Shown here: one piece after another, positions 16,048-25,710 of the stretch
Layout of the letters: every line of letters starts with the position of its first letter
How positions within the stretch are numbered: position 1 is the stretch's first letter
Source: Marinicella pacifica
GTDB lineage: Bacteria; Pseudomonadota; Gammaproteobacteria; Xanthomonadales; Marinicellaceae
Length of the DNA: 48,059 bases
Direction of reading: 5' to 3'
Assembly (NCBI RefSeq): GCF_014636635.1
Contig: NZ_BMEO01000015.1
Coordinates: 1 to 48,059, forward strand
Made by a program: the position numbers and the translations under genes
The notes under the pieces: model-generated
Seen by the model: only the letters and a program-made list of their open reading frames with translations
What the model was told of the DNA's origin: nothing
The model's database searches: none

Positions 16048-17919
16048 TTAAAAGCCATCGGCAAAAATCAAATCAGTTAATGGCACCAGTGCCGGCACCC
16101 AAAACTCACCTTCAGCCTGTTCACCGGTTAGTTGCACGGCACCCGTAACCGGAGATTGATTTAACGTGACCGAATATGTATAGCCGGTACCCCAATGAAT
16201 AAAATTATTCTGCTGCGCATTAAATTGGAGTGTATTGCCGGTGTTGTTCATCAACCAGTTATTGAGTGGACTGTCATCCACATCGTTGAATTCATACTGA
16301 CTGACCGACGTGCCGCTTTGCATTGGCACACGCAAAGCAGATAGGCCGGCATGATAATCATAGGCTTCCACAAAGTAATGATAACGGTATAAACCACCAC
16401 CTAAATCGATCACCTTTGTTTTGACCGATAAATACCCCTTATTGGGACGTAAAACCCGAAATGAAGCGGTATTATTCACAATATCATAGCCATTATCCGG
16501 TACCCAGCGATCGGCGGCCGGACCTTGTGCAAACGAACCGGTATTGGTTAAAAATTGATTGGCAGGGTTATACGCCACAGGCCGACTACCCATACTGTTA
16601 TAAATATTGATATCATCACGCACTATGTACCAGGCGGATAAATAATAGACGGCCTCGATGTCGTTCAGATCGCTGACTTTAATACGCATGCGGTGCTCAT
16701 CAGCGGCGGCACCCTGGGTTTGCGTACCCGTACAACCCGGGTCAAAAAATGAACCACAACTGTTCCAGGTGCCCAGATAGGGATTTATTTCACTTCTTGG
16801 TGCCAGATGCGCACTGTTGTCGTTACTTTGTTTTCCGTAGGTGTCCCGACAACCCGGCCACAAAATATTATTGTCATAACAGTTCAAGGTGCATTGTTGA
16901 TTAGTGGTATAAAAAGCATGTTTTAGCGCAGAAGCGGCAACTTGGGTAAATCGACCATCTTTTTCCCGGTATAAGTTCCAGATAAGATAGGGATGTTGAT
17001 CATTATTATAGGGCGGGAAAGAACCGGTAAACTGGCGATACCAGGGCACATCGGCATCACCGATATTCTGTAAGCGTGCTGTTGGAATGACAATGCGATC
17101 CGTACCGCCACCATTGACCTGACGACTTTCACCGGTGAGTTCAATCAGCATCACATCTGCAGGATCCTGCGGTGAAGGCCATAATGGTCTGGAGTCACAT
17201 TGTGGCGGTCCGCCTTTAATGCCCGCGTTCAGATCATTCACGGTGACATCATTCACCATTTGCAACGAACCCACCACATAACCGGATAAATACGCTTTAT
17301 CCAAACGTTCAGCCAACCATCTGCTTAAGCGCACATCCACATGCTGGTAGCGCAGCACACTGTGGCCCTGTTCCCACACCGTGTGAATATTATCAAGGTG
17401 AAACAACACCTCACCCTGACCGGTGGTGATGTCCAATACCGCCATATCACCGGCTTTTGGCGGGCGTTTGGCATGGGCTATACGCAAATCCTTAAACGCC
17501 AGGACCCGTCCCTGATGACGCAGAATCAAACTGCCTTCAATAAACAATTGACCGGACTGCACACCTTCAAAAATGCCAAACGGTAAAAATAATTGTAAGC
17601 CACCCACCTTTTTGATCGCAAATTCTCCGGTCACATACTGTCCACCCAAATGCTGATCATAATCCAACAAGCGACGCCCACCCTGATACAAATTCGGTAT
17701 AACGATACCATCGGCCAACTGTTGTTCAAGTTTTAAGCGCATTTCACCGCCCACGGCATAACCAAAACGATTTATGTGGTCTTTGTACAGAGGCTGATCA
17801 ATAAGTTCTTTTAGCCAGGGCGCAGGGGAATCGGGCAGTTTTAATTCACTGTGTACTGAAGCAAAGCCCAAAGTGAAGACTGCAAAAAGAAACAGCTGTG
17901 TTTTTTTTATACCGATCAT
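16048..17919 (-). CDS. Large secreted protein of unknown function ending DLIFADGF
   Basis: No family is recognised for this 623-residue protein with an N-terminal signal peptide (VFTLGFASVHS). The middle contains paired cysteines (CTLNCYDNNILWPGCRD; CGSFFDPGCTG) consistent with disulfides. It is rich in aromatic and Asn/Gly residues, as in beta-sandwich exoproteins. The last residues, PLTDLIFADGF, match the tails of three other exported proteins in this window. There are no membrane segments after the signal peptide. It lies downstream of ung on the same strand with a 50-bp gap. An extracellular or cell-surface location is likely; activity is unknown. Confidence 0.75.
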   Translation of the reverse strand: MIGIKKTQLFLFAVFTLGFASVHSELKLPDSPAPWLKELIDQPLYKDHINRFGYAVGGEMRLKLEQQLADGIVIPNLYQGGRRLLDYDQHLGGQYVTGEFAIKKVGGLQLFLPFGIFEGVQSGQLFIEGSLILRHQGRVLAFKDLRIAHAKRPPKAGDMAVLDITTGQGEVLFHLDNIHTVWEQGHSVLRYQHVDVRLSRWLAERLDKAYLSGYVVGSLQMVNDVTVNDLNAGIKGGPPQCDSRPLWPSPQDPADVMLIELTGESRQVNGGGTDRIVIPTARLQNIGDADVPWYRQFTGSFPPYNNDQHPYLIWNLYREKDGRFTQVAASALKHAFYTTNQQCTLNCYDNNILWPGCRDTYGKQSNDNSAHLAPRSEINPYLGTWNSCGSFFDPGCTGTQTQGAAADEHRMRIKVSDLNDIEAVYYLSAWYIVRDDINIYNSMGSRPVAYNPANQFLTNTGSFAQGPAADRWVPDNGYDIVNNTASFRVLRPNKGYLSVKTKVIDLGGGLYRYHYFVEAYDYHAGLSALRVPMQSGTSVSQYEFNDVDDSPLNNWLMNNTGNTLQFNAQQNNFIHWGTGYTYSVTLNQSPVTGAVQLTGEQAEGEFWVPALVPLTDLIFADGF

Positions 17920-17969
17920 GTTTTAATTATAAACAGCATAAGCCTCTTTAAAAAACAAAAATATGCGTT

Positions 17970-18653
17970 TTAGGGTAATTGCCAGATTATTTCAGTGTTA
18001 TGATGTTTTTTTAGATAGTCATTGGCTTTGGAAAAATGCCGGCAGCCGAAAAAACCCCGATGAGCAGACAAGGGTGAAGGATGCGGGGCTTGGAGAATCA
18101 GGTGCTTTTTGTTATCAATCACACGTCCTTTTTGCTGTGCATAGCTGCCCCACAACATAAAAACCACGTGATTGCAGTGGCTGTTAACCGTGGTAATCAC
18201 CGCATCCGTAAAGCGCTCCCAACCCCTGTCACGATGACTGGCGGCCTGATTTTGACGTACCGTCAACACGCTGTTTAATAACAACACGCCCTGCTTGGCC
18301 CAAGAGGTTAAGTCACCTGTTTGGTTGTGAACCGACAAATCCGAGTTGAGTTCTTTGTATATATTTTTTAGAGAAGGCGGCAAAGCCGTTCCCGGCTGCA
18401 CCGAAAAGCTTAACCCATGGGCCTGACCGGGTCCGTGATAAGGGTCCTGGCCTAAAATCACCACTTTGACATTGGTTAATGGTGTGTGATTAAAGGCCGC
18501 AAAAATCTGTGATCCGGGCGGATACACCACTTGTTTGATCTGTTTTTCTCTGATCAAAAACTGTTTAAGTTGTTGCATGTAGGCTTGTTGAAATTCCTGA
18601 TTAAGAACCTTCAGCCAACTGTTTTCAATTTTAGGAGTCAGGGTTTCAGCCAC
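17970..18653 (-). CDS. ung: Uracil-DNA glycosylase (family 1)
   Basis: The 227-residue enzyme has the catalytic motif GQDPYHGPGQAHGLSF with Asp70 as the water-activating residue, and the leucine-loop motif HPSPLSAHRGFFGCRHFS near the C-terminus. It removes uracil from DNA to start base excision repair. Length and motifs are standard. It starts 5 bp after the stop of the double-receiver regulator, so both are probably on one message. Confidence 0.97.
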   Translation of the reverse strand: MAETLTPKIENSWLKVLNQEFQQAYMQQLKQFLIREKQIKQVVYPPGSQIFAAFNHTPLTNVKVVILGQDPYHGPGQAHGLSFSVQPGTALPPSLKNIYKELNSDLSVHNQTGDLTSWAKQGVLLLNSVLTVRQNQAASHRDRGWERFTDAVITTVNSHCNHVVFMLWGSYAQQKGRVIDNKKHLILQAPHPSPLSAHRGFFGCRHFSKANDYLKKHHNTEIIWQLP

Positions 18654-18658
18654 AAAAC

Positions 18659-19468
18659 TTAATCGGCTTGAGCAGTTTTTGCGCGGTGAAATTGGGTGAA
18701 ACGAATTTGGAATTTAATTTTTTTCACCAGCGCTTCCTGATTGACCGGCTTGCCAATAAGATCATTGGCACCGCTTTGCAAGATTTTCTTCTGGTTTTCC
18801 GTGTTTTCATCGCCGGTCATGATGACAAAAGGCATATCAATCTTATCCAAACCCAACTCACTGCGCACATATTTAAGAATATCCATGGCCGTTTCGTTAT
18901 TTTTCAGGTAATAATCAGTGAGCACCAGATCAAATTGTTCAGCCGCGCTCTCGGCATCCGGAATCAGGGCCTTGGCATCGGTGACACTTAAGGTGTGGGT
19001 GATATCCAGGTTATGGTTTTGCAACAGTTTTTTGGTGGCATGGGCCACCACCGCGGAATCTTCGATATAGAGAATTTTACCGTTGATTTGATCTTCGGGC
19101 TGTAACAATCCCGATAAAAAAATCTCCAGCCCTTTTTGGCCAGCGGCTTTGTCCATATAATCGGTAACATCACTACCCAGCAGACGCTCTTTAAGTCGAT
19201 TATCCACATCACCTGAGACCACAATCACCGGCAAATAATGATGATTTTCACGCACATAAGCACAAATTTTGGTGCCATCATCATCTTTTAAACGCAAGGC
19301 CGTCAAAATCAAATCCACCCGATGCTCTTTAAGATGCTCTAACGCCTCAGCGACACTGCTGACAGCAATCACATCGGTGTAGGGTTTAATTTTTTTCACC
19401 AGCTTTTCAGTCATGGTGCGCGCCAATTTCGAAGAGTCAGCAATCAAAACTTTATGGGAATCAGTCAT
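18659..19468 (-). CDS. Double-receiver response regulator without output domain
   Basis: The 269 residues form two receiver domains. In the first (about 5-125) the phospho-acceptor position is Ala57 (DLILTALRL), although the acidic residue Asp11, Ser85 and Lys107 remain, so it probably cannot be phosphorylated. The second (about 130-255) is complete: Glu136-Asp137, Asp185 in LVLTDYYL, Thr218 (MTGD) and Lys240 (GKP). There is no DNA-binding, cyclase or phosphodiesterase domain, so it likely acts by protein contact or as a phosphate relay. No kinase is adjacent. It lies between ftsX (45 bp) and ung (5 bp). Confidence 0.88.
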   Translation of the reverse strand: MTDSHKVLIADSSKLARTMTEKLVKKIKPYTDVIAVSSVAEALEHLKEHRVDLILTALRLKDDDGTKICAYVRENHHYLPVIVVSGDVDNRLKERLLGSDVTDYMDKAAGQKGLEIFLSGLLQPEDQINGKILYIEDSAVVAHATKKLLQNHNLDITHTLSVTDAKALIPDAESAAEQFDLVLTDYYLKNNETAMDILKYVRSELGLDKIDMPFVIMTGDENTENQKKILQSGANDLIGKPVNQEALVKKIKFQIRFTQFHRAKTAQAD

Positions 19469-19513
19469 GGGCTTTATTGTACACGATACGCATCAAAACT
19501 GTTTTTGAATTGT

Positions 19514-20449
19514 TCACAGTTTGTGAATATGACCGGAGCTACTGATGCGGGCACCGAGCCAGGTTATGGCACCGCAGAGCCCGATAAAAATCAGCCATTG
19601 TGACCAGGAGCCAACATTAATTTCAAAAGCTCTGCCAAAGCTCATGGTCAGTGCCATCAGTGGTTTTTTCATCCACCACAAAGTAATCATCAGTAATAAC
19701 CAGGCCAGTAAACCGGCCAGCACTCCATAATAGACACCACTGTATAAAAATCGCCGGCGAATCTGGCCGGGGGCGGCGCCGAGCAGTTTTTTCAAGCTGA
19801 TTTCAGCTTTGTGGGCGGCGATTTCATTGCCGATGGAATGGCTTAAGAACACCAGCACGATGGTGAGAAAGATAACAATACTGCCCTGAGTGAGATAATA
19901 AAGCGCCTGGGTTACGGCCTGAAGTTGGCGATACCAGTCGGCATCAAAGCTGACATAATCAATATCGGGGTGTAATTGTAATTGCTTTGCAAGGGATTTT
20001 AATTGTTCAACGGTGGCGGCTTTATGCGGTTTGAGCATTAGTTGATCGGGTAAATCATAATCATCAATGACCGAAATCACCTGATTAAGTTGCGGGTCGT
20101 CACTGAGGTCAGCTTTGATCTTTTGCTTGGCCACCAGGGTCACATCAGCAATCAGTTTTTTATGAGACAATTCTTGTTGCAGGTTTTGGCGCTGTTGTTC
20201 GCCCACCTTGGGGTTTAGAAACACCGCCACGCTGCCCTGGTTTTGCCACTGCTGCTGTACGCCGTCAAAATTCTGCCACAGAGTCCACATCAATAAAGGC
20301 AGATAAAAACAAATGGCCAGCGTTATCACGGTAAACAAGCTGCTATAAGGGGTTTGCAAGGGTGTTTGAAAGCCACCCAGTACAGCCCGGCCATGTCCAC
20401 GGTACCAGCGTTTGAAGGCATTGGGTTGATTATCAACAGTTTGGTTCAT
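19514..20449 (-). CDS. ftsX: Cell division ABC transporter permease FtsX
   Basis: The 311-residue protein has a cytoplasmic N-terminus, a first membrane helix at about 38-58, a periplasmic domain of about 115 residues (FLNPKVGEQQRQNLQQEL onward), and three further helices. AEISLKKLLGAAP is the usual coupling region. With FtsE it controls periplasmic amidases at the septum. The start overlaps the ftsE stop by 4 bp. ftsY and rpoH, its frequent neighbours, are absent. Confidence 0.94.
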   Translation of the reverse strand: MNQTVDNQPNAFKRWYRGHGRAVLGGFQTPLQTPYSSLFTVITLAICFYLPLLMWTLWQNFDGVQQQWQNQGSVAVFLNPKVGEQQRQNLQQELSHKKLIADVTLVAKQKIKADLSDDPQLNQVISVIDDYDLPDQLMLKPHKAATVEQLKSLAKQLQLHPDIDYVSFDADWYRQLQAVTQALYYLTQGSIVIFLTIVLVFLSHSIGNEIAAHKAEISLKKLLGAAPGQIRRRFLYSGVYYGVLAGLLAWLLLMITLWWMKKPLMALTMSFGRAFEINVGSWSQWLIFIGLCGAITWLGARISSSGHIHKL

Positions 20450-21114
20450 GACGGTCTGTAATCATCAATGAGCTGCCCCGAATCAAGCACCAGCACCCGC
20501 TTACGCAGGCGTTTAATCAAAATAAGGTCATGAGAAGCAATCACCACCGTTGTGCCATTGGCATTGATGCGCATAAACAAATCCATCAACTCCAGGGACA
20601 AATCCGGATCGAGGTTACCGGTGGGCTCATCGGCCAGTAAAATCGCCGGTTTTGAAATAATGGCTCGGGCAATGCCGACGCGCTGTTGCTGACCACTGGA
20701 TAACTGACTGGGATAAAACCGGGTTTTTTCAGCCAGCCCCACCTGTCCGAGAATGACCCGGGCTTGTTTGCGGCTTTCTTTGACCGTGAAGCCCCGCAAC
20801 CACATGGACATCGCCACATTATCTAAAATGGTGCGATTTTCAAGTAAGCGATGGTCCTGAAAAATCATGCCCAAATCCCGGCGATAATGGGGCAAAGCGG
20901 CATCTGACAAATGTCGGATATTGTGGCCGTTTACTTCGGCCTGACCGTAGGAAATGGTTTCAATGCGCATGATAAGCTTTAAAATCGAGGTTTTACCGGC
21001 ACCCGAGTGACCGGTTAAAAACAGCATCTCACCGGCATCCACTTCAAAACTAACATCACTCAGTGCCTTGTTGTGTTTGCCGTAAGATTTACTGACGCGA
21101 TTAAAGGTAATCAT
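20446..21114 (-). CDS. ftsE: Cell division ATP-binding protein FtsE
   Basis: This 222-residue ABC ATPase has Walker A GHSGAGKT (35-42), signature LSSGQQQRVGIARAI and Walker B ILLADEPTGNLD, all intact. It pairs with FtsX in septal peptidoglycan remodelling. It begins 2 bp after the gspF stop, so it is transcribed with the type II secretion genes, an unusual linkage. Confidence 0.95.
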   Translation of the reverse strand: MITFNRVSKSYGKHNKALSDVSFEVDAGEMLFLTGHSGAGKTSILKLIMRIETISYGQAEVNGHNIRHLSDAALPHYRRDLGMIFQDHRLLENRTILDNVAMSMWLRGFTVKESRKQARVILGQVGLAEKTRFYPSQLSSGQQQRVGIARAIISKPAILLADEPTGNLDPDLSLELMDLFMRINANGTTVVIASHDLILIKRLRKRVLVLDSGQLIDDYRPS

Positions 21115-21116
21115 AT

Positions 21117-22331
21117 CTAATTCAACAAGGTATTGATCTGAAATATGGGTAACAGCATGGCGAGGACAATAAACAGCACCATCAGACCCACAAACAAGAT
21201 TGCCAGCGGCTGAATGGCATTGGTTAAGGTGGTGAGCTTACTTTCCACGTCCCGCTCCTGCACCAGGGCAATGCGGTTCAGCATTTCACTCAACCGACCG
21301 CTTTGTTCACCGGAATGCACCAGTTTGACAGCCAGCGACGGAAATTCCCCCACCGAACGCATGGCACCGGCCAGTGAGGCACCCTCACGCACCGACGTCG
21401 CCACTTGTTGACAGGCCTGTTGCATGACTGCATTGCGCACCACTTGAGCGGCCAGGGACAAGGCCGACACAATCGGCACCGCACTGTGTGTTAAAATCCC
21501 CAGCGTCCGGGTAAAACGAGCGCTTTGCGCGGTTCGGGTCAATGGGCCAAAAACCGGCAACCTCAACAACCCCCGATGCCAGGCCAAACGAAATTCAGGT
21601 TTTTGCAGAGCAGCGAAAAAAGCCATGAGCAACAACACAAACACCAGCAACAATAACCAGCCGTAGCCAGCCAGAAAGTCACTGACGGTAATTAAAATCT
21701 GCGTCATCATCGGCAAGGCCACATTGGCCGAGGCAAACACATCAATCACTTTGGGCACGATGTAAACCATCAATCCGGCCACCACCGCAATGGCGGTGAC
21801 AATTAAAATCATCGGATAAATTAATGCTGATAAGGATTTTTTACCGAGGGTTTCGCGGGTTTCCAGATAATCGGCCAATTGCAATAACACTTCGGCCAGT
21901 TGTCCGGCCTGTTCGCCGGCTTCGACACTGGTGGCCACCAGTTCATCAAAGGCTCTGGGGAATAAGCGCATGGCATAAGCCAGCGACTGGCCTTCCATAA
22001 CCTTGGCATGTAAAGTGGATAATATCCGCTCAGTATTGCGGTGATCACTTTGCTCTTGCAAAGTGGTTAGCGCCTCATCCAGCGGCAAACCCGCTTCCAC
22101 CAATGTGGCCAATTGCCGAATCACCAGCGGTAGTTCATTTTTTTTAAAACGTATTCGAAACTGACGGCTGTCTGATTGACGGCTGCGGCGTTCAATCACC
22201 TGTTTGACATCAATCGGCGTGAGCTGCTGAGCGCGAATTAACTGGCGTGCCTGTTTAGCACTTTCGGCCTGAACAATGCCTTTACGGGTGCGTCCGGCGG
22301 CATCTAAGGATGTGTATTCAAAGGCCTCCAT
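21117..22331 (-). CDS. gspF: Type II secretion inner-membrane platform protein GspF
   Basis: The 404-residue protein has two T2SSF domains (about 70-190 and 270-395) and three membrane helices (about 170-190, 220-240, 375-395). It starts MEAFEYTSLDAAGRTRKGIV, typical of GspF. It anchors the assembly platform and contacts the ATPase GspE, whose gene lies 2 bp upstream. All expected regions are present. Confidence 0.95.
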   Translation of the reverse strand: MEAFEYTSLDAAGRTRKGIVQAESAKQARQLIRAQQLTPIDVKQVIERRSRQSDSRQFRIRFKKNELPLVIRQLATLVEAGLPLDEALTTLQEQSDHRNTERILSTLHAKVMEGQSLAYAMRLFPRAFDELVATSVEAGEQAGQLAEVLLQLADYLETRETLGKKSLSALIYPMILIVTAIAVVAGLMVYIVPKVIDVFASANVALPMMTQILITVSDFLAGYGWLLLLVFVLLLMAFFAALQKPEFRLAWHRGLLRLPVFGPLTRTAQSARFTRTLGILTHSAVPIVSALSLAAQVVRNAVMQQACQQVATSVREGASLAGAMRSVGEFPSLAVKLVHSGEQSGRLSEMLNRIALVQERDVESKLTTLTNAIQPLAILFVGLMVLFIVLAMLLPIFQINTLLN

Positions 22332-22333
22332 GC

Positions 22334-23806
22334 TCAGTCACTTAAAACCCGCATAATCTCATCCGCTGAGGTGATACCGGCCAGTAATTTTTCGCGGGCA
22401 TCGGCCGCCATCGGCGCAAAATGCTGCCGGGCTTCTGCCGCCAACACCTGTTCGTTTTGTTGTTGATGAATCAGTTGTTTTAAGTTTTCAGTCATGGTGA
22501 TGATTTCATAAATCCCAATTCGGCCACTGTAGGCCTGTTGTATCGGTAAATGCTCATCCGCTTGATAAATATGTTCTACATTCTCCGGCAAACCCAAAGT
22601 TTCTCGACTTTGTGTTGTGAGGGCTTGTTTAATTCGATGCGCGGGATTCAAACGCCGGACCAGACGCTGGGCAATCATGGCTTTCACCGATGAAGCCAAT
22701 AAAAACGGCGGCACGCCCATATCAATCAATCGGGTCACCGCACCGATGGCGGTGTTGGTGTGCAGGGTTGAAAACACCAGATGACCGGTTAAACTCGCCT
22801 GGATGGCGATTTCTGCGGTTTCCAGATCTCGAATCTCGCCAATCATTATGACATCAGGGTCCTGCCGTAAAATGGCGCGTAAACCCCGCGCAAAGGTCAT
22901 GTCAATTCGGCTGTTAACCTGGGTTTGACTGATGCCATCAAGGTGGTATTCAATGGGGTCTTCTATGGTCATGATATTCCGCGAGCGTTCATTCAGCGCT
23001 TCTAAGGCGGCATACAAGGTGGTGGTTTTACCCGAACCGGTGGGGCCGGTGACCAGCACAATACCATGCGGAAGTTGTAGCAATTGCTGCATCTGCGCCA
23101 GATGGGTGTCGTTCATACCCAGCTGTTTTAAAGACAATTGACCGCTTTGTTTATCCAATAAGCGCATCACAATGCGTTCACCAAAGGCACCTGGTATGGT
23201 GGAGACCCGCACATCAATCGGGTGGCCGGCGATTTTTAAGGAAATGCGGCCGTCTTGCGGCAGGCGCTTTTCGGCAATTTCCAGTTTCGACATGATTTTA
23301 ATGCGCGAAGCGATTAAACCGGCCAATGCGCGATCGGGGGTCAGCACCTCCTGTAAAACACCATCAACCCGGTAACGAATCGACAATTGCTGCTCACCCG
23401 GTTCCACATGGATATCCGAGGCCCCCAATTTCACGGCATCGGCCAGTAAAGCGTTAATGAGCCGAATAATCGGCGCGTCGTCTTTGCTTTCCAGTAAGTC
23501 CTCAGGCTCTGCCAGCACTTCGGCCACTTGCGCCAGTTCCGACTCACTGCTGTCCAGGTCCGCCACCACGTCTTCGGTCATGGATTGCTGGTGGTGGTAT
23601 ATTTTTTGTATCACCTTGCGGTATTGGTTTTCATCCAGAAATTTCAGCTCAACCGGTTGTTGGGACAAGCGTTGTAATTCGGCGATGGCGGACGGCTGGG
23701 CTTTTTCTGAAACCGCCAGCGTCAAGGTGCCGTCATCGGCTTGTTGCCAGATGGTGGCCCCCCGGTTTTTGGCAAAACGATAGCTGGGTAACTCAATAGA
23801 TTTCAT
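22334..23806 (-). CDS. gspE: Type II secretion ATPase GspE, lacking the tetracysteine zinc motif
   Basis: The 490-residue secretion ATPase has Walker A GPTGSGKT (254-261), Asp box IMTIEDPIEY, Walker B DPDVIMIGEIRD and His box GHLVFSTLHTN. The N-terminal domain that binds GspL is present. The C-terminal CxxC...CxxC zinc module of most GspE proteins is replaced by a cysteine-free stretch between VRRLNPAHR and YSGRIGIYE, and the whole protein contains no cysteine. It powers pseudopilus assembly at the inner membrane. It sits in the gspC-D-E-F order. Confidence 0.95.
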   Translation of the reverse strand: MKSIELPSYRFAKNRGATIWQQADDGTLTLAVSEKAQPSAIAELQRLSQQPVELKFLDENQYRKVIQKIYHHQQSMTEDVVADLDSSESELAQVAEVLAEPEDLLESKDDAPIIRLINALLADAVKLGASDIHVEPGEQQLSIRYRVDGVLQEVLTPDRALAGLIASRIKIMSKLEIAEKRLPQDGRISLKIAGHPIDVRVSTIPGAFGERIVMRLLDKQSGQLSLKQLGMNDTHLAQMQQLLQLPHGIVLVTGPTGSGKTTTLYAALEALNERSRNIMTIEDPIEYHLDGISQTQVNSRIDMTFARGLRAILRQDPDVIMIGEIRDLETAEIAIQASLTGHLVFSTLHTNTAIGAVTRLIDMGVPPFLLASSVKAMIAQRLVRRLNPAHRIKQALTTQSRETLGLPENVEHIYQADEHLPIQQAYSGRIGIYEIITMTENLKQLIHQQQNEQVLAAEARQHFAPMAADAREKLLAGITSADEIMRVLSD

Positions 23807-23811
23807 AGTAC

Positions 23812-25710
23812 TCAGGGCGGTCCGTCACTGACCTGATCTTTCAAAGGGGCTAATTCAGGCTTGCCGCGGCGAAAAGTCTCGGGTTTCACTTCCTCTAATT
23901 GCTGCCGGCGAATGTCGTCATAACGCTGACGAGTGATGGCTTCCTGATGGCCATCCGTGTGGAGTATCTGCGGATGGATAAATATCATTAAATTACGTTT
24001 CACCCGGGTGCGCTTTTTGGTTCTGAATAAATTTCGTATTAAGGGAATATCACCGAGCAAGGGTACTTTTTTAATGCTTTCCTGCACCGAATCATCAATC
24101 AAACCACCCAGCACCAGCACCGAATTATCCGGAATCATCACTGATGTATTTAAGGTGCGTTTTTTGGTGACAATGTCCACCGCGGTGGTGGCGTTGGGAT
24201 CGATACTGGATATTTCCTGGGCAATGTCCACCACAATTTGCCCGCCTTCATTGATATGCGGCGTTACGGTTAAAGACAAACCCACGTCTTCACGTTGAAT
24301 GGTGGTGAATGGATTGGGTGAGCCGGAACTGTCGGCATTGCCGGTGGCCGAATATTGACCGGTCACAAAAGGCACTTCCTGACCCACCGATAAAGAGGCT
24401 TCCTGGTGATTTAAAGTCACCACCGATGGTGTGGATAAAATGTTGTTGTTACCATCGGTGCTGATGGCGCGCAGTAAGCCGCCGAATTTGAATTGGTTTT
24501 CACCGTCGTTGCCGATGCCAAAATTCAGATACCCCAGGTTCAAACCGCCTGACAATAAACTGCCAAACACATCCAACGGATCGTCCGCACCCAGATTGGG
24601 CAGTTGACTACCGGTAAATGATCCTCCCACCAAACCATCATCACCATCGCCGGCAATCGGCGCATACCAGTCAACCCCCAGTTCTTTGGAGTTGTCCACC
24701 GACACTTCGGCAATAATCGCTTCCACCAACACTTGCTGGCGTCTGATGTCGAGTTTGGCAATGGCCTGTTCGATATTGCGATACACCGCCGGTGGCGCTT
24801 TAATCACCAGCGAATTGGTTTCGTTATGGGCTTGAATACTGATGCTGTTATCGGTACTTTCCTCGCCTTGCTGACTGTTGGCGAGGGTGGTTAAAATCGG
24901 TACCAGATTGTCTGCCGAGGCGTATTTCAAATAAACCACCTGGGCCTGGGTGTTGGTTTGTAAGGGTTGATCTAATTCCTGAATAATACCCTGTATTTTA
25001 TTTTTCAAAGCGGGATTGGCGCTCACCACCAGGGTATTGGTGCGGCTGTCGGCAACAATTTTGGTTTGCGGGCCTAAATTATTTCCGGTATCAAGCAACT
25101 GTGTCAGGGTCTCAGCCACATCCCGGGCGTTGGCGTGTTGTAATGCCATCAGTTCTATGGCACTGTCTGATTGCAAGTCAATGTTATCAATCAATGACTT
25201 CATTTTATCCAGGTGACTACGCTTATCCGAAACAATCAGCATATTGCCATCGGCATTGGCAATGATTTTGGCTTTGGGATTAATTGATTTAATCACCTGC
25301 GTGACATCATCCGCTGACATGTGTTCAATCCGGAAAATCCGGGTCATCATGTCATCGGGATGACCGTCGGTTTGCGCATACATCGGATTACTTTTACTCA
25401 GCGGTAAAATTTTAATGACATTGCCCTGTTCTTCGGTGGTGTAACCATTGACGCTGAGCACGGATAAAAACAAGTCATACACCTCATCTTCTGGAATCGG
25501 CTGACTGGAGATCACCGTGATTTTCCCCTGCACCTCAGGATCCACCACAAAATTCTTTCCCGTCATATCACTGATGGTTTCCACCAGTAAGCGAATATCC
25601 GTGTCCTGTAAATTTAAAGTATGGGTCGGTTGTTCCTTTTGTTGTGCAGCGGCAGTCAGGCTGAATATTAGCCAGGAGATTATCAAGATGAGATGGGTTG
25701 TTTTGGTCAT
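23812..25710 (-). CDS. gspD: Type II secretion outer-membrane secretin GspD
   Basis: The 632-residue protein has a signal peptide (to about AAAQQ), domains N0-N3 (LNLQDTDIRLLVETISDMTG start, three repeat KH-like domains) and a C-terminal secretin domain with VPLLGDIPLIRNLFR and MIFIHPQIL. A glycine-rich gate segment (LPNLGADDPLDVFG...GGLNLGYLNFG) lies between. It forms the outer-membrane channel for folded exoproteins. The ATG overlaps the gspC stop by 4 bp. Confidence 0.96.
   Translation of the reverse strand: MTKTTHLILIISWLIFSLTAAAQQKEQPTHTLNLQDTDIRLLVETISDMTGKNFVVDPEVQGKITVISSQPIPEDEVYDLFLSVLSVNGYTTEEQGNVIKILPLSKSNPMYAQTDGHPDDMMTRIFRIEHMSADDVTQVIKSINPKAKIIANADGNMLIVSDKRSHLDKMKSLIDNIDLQSDSAIELMALQHANARDVAETLTQLLDTGNNLGPQTKIVADSRTNTLVVSANPALKNKIQGIIQELDQPLQTNTQAQVVYLKYASADNLVPILTTLANSQQGEESTDNSISIQAHNETNSLVIKAPPAVYRNIEQAIAKLDIRRQQVLVEAIIAEVSVDNSKELGVDWYAPIAGDGDDGLVGGSFTGSQLPNLGADDPLDVFGSLLSGGLNLGYLNFGIGNDGENQFKFGGLLRAISTDGNNNILSTPSVVTLNHQEASLSVGQEVPFVTGQYSATGNADSSGSPNPFTTIQREDVGLSLTVTPHINEGGQIVVDIAQEISSIDPNATTAVDIVTKKRTLNTSVMIPDNSVLVLGGLIDDSVQESIKKVPLLGDIPLIRNLFRTKKRTRVKRNLMIFIHPQILHTDGHQEAITRQRYDDIRRQQLEEVKPETFRRGKPELAPLKDQVSDGPP

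Noticed and set aside
19495-19527. Terminator-like hairpins between ftsX and the double receiver
   Set aside because: Short stems (5-8 bp) that overlap the ftsX stop codon, without a U-tract; not distinguishable from chance.
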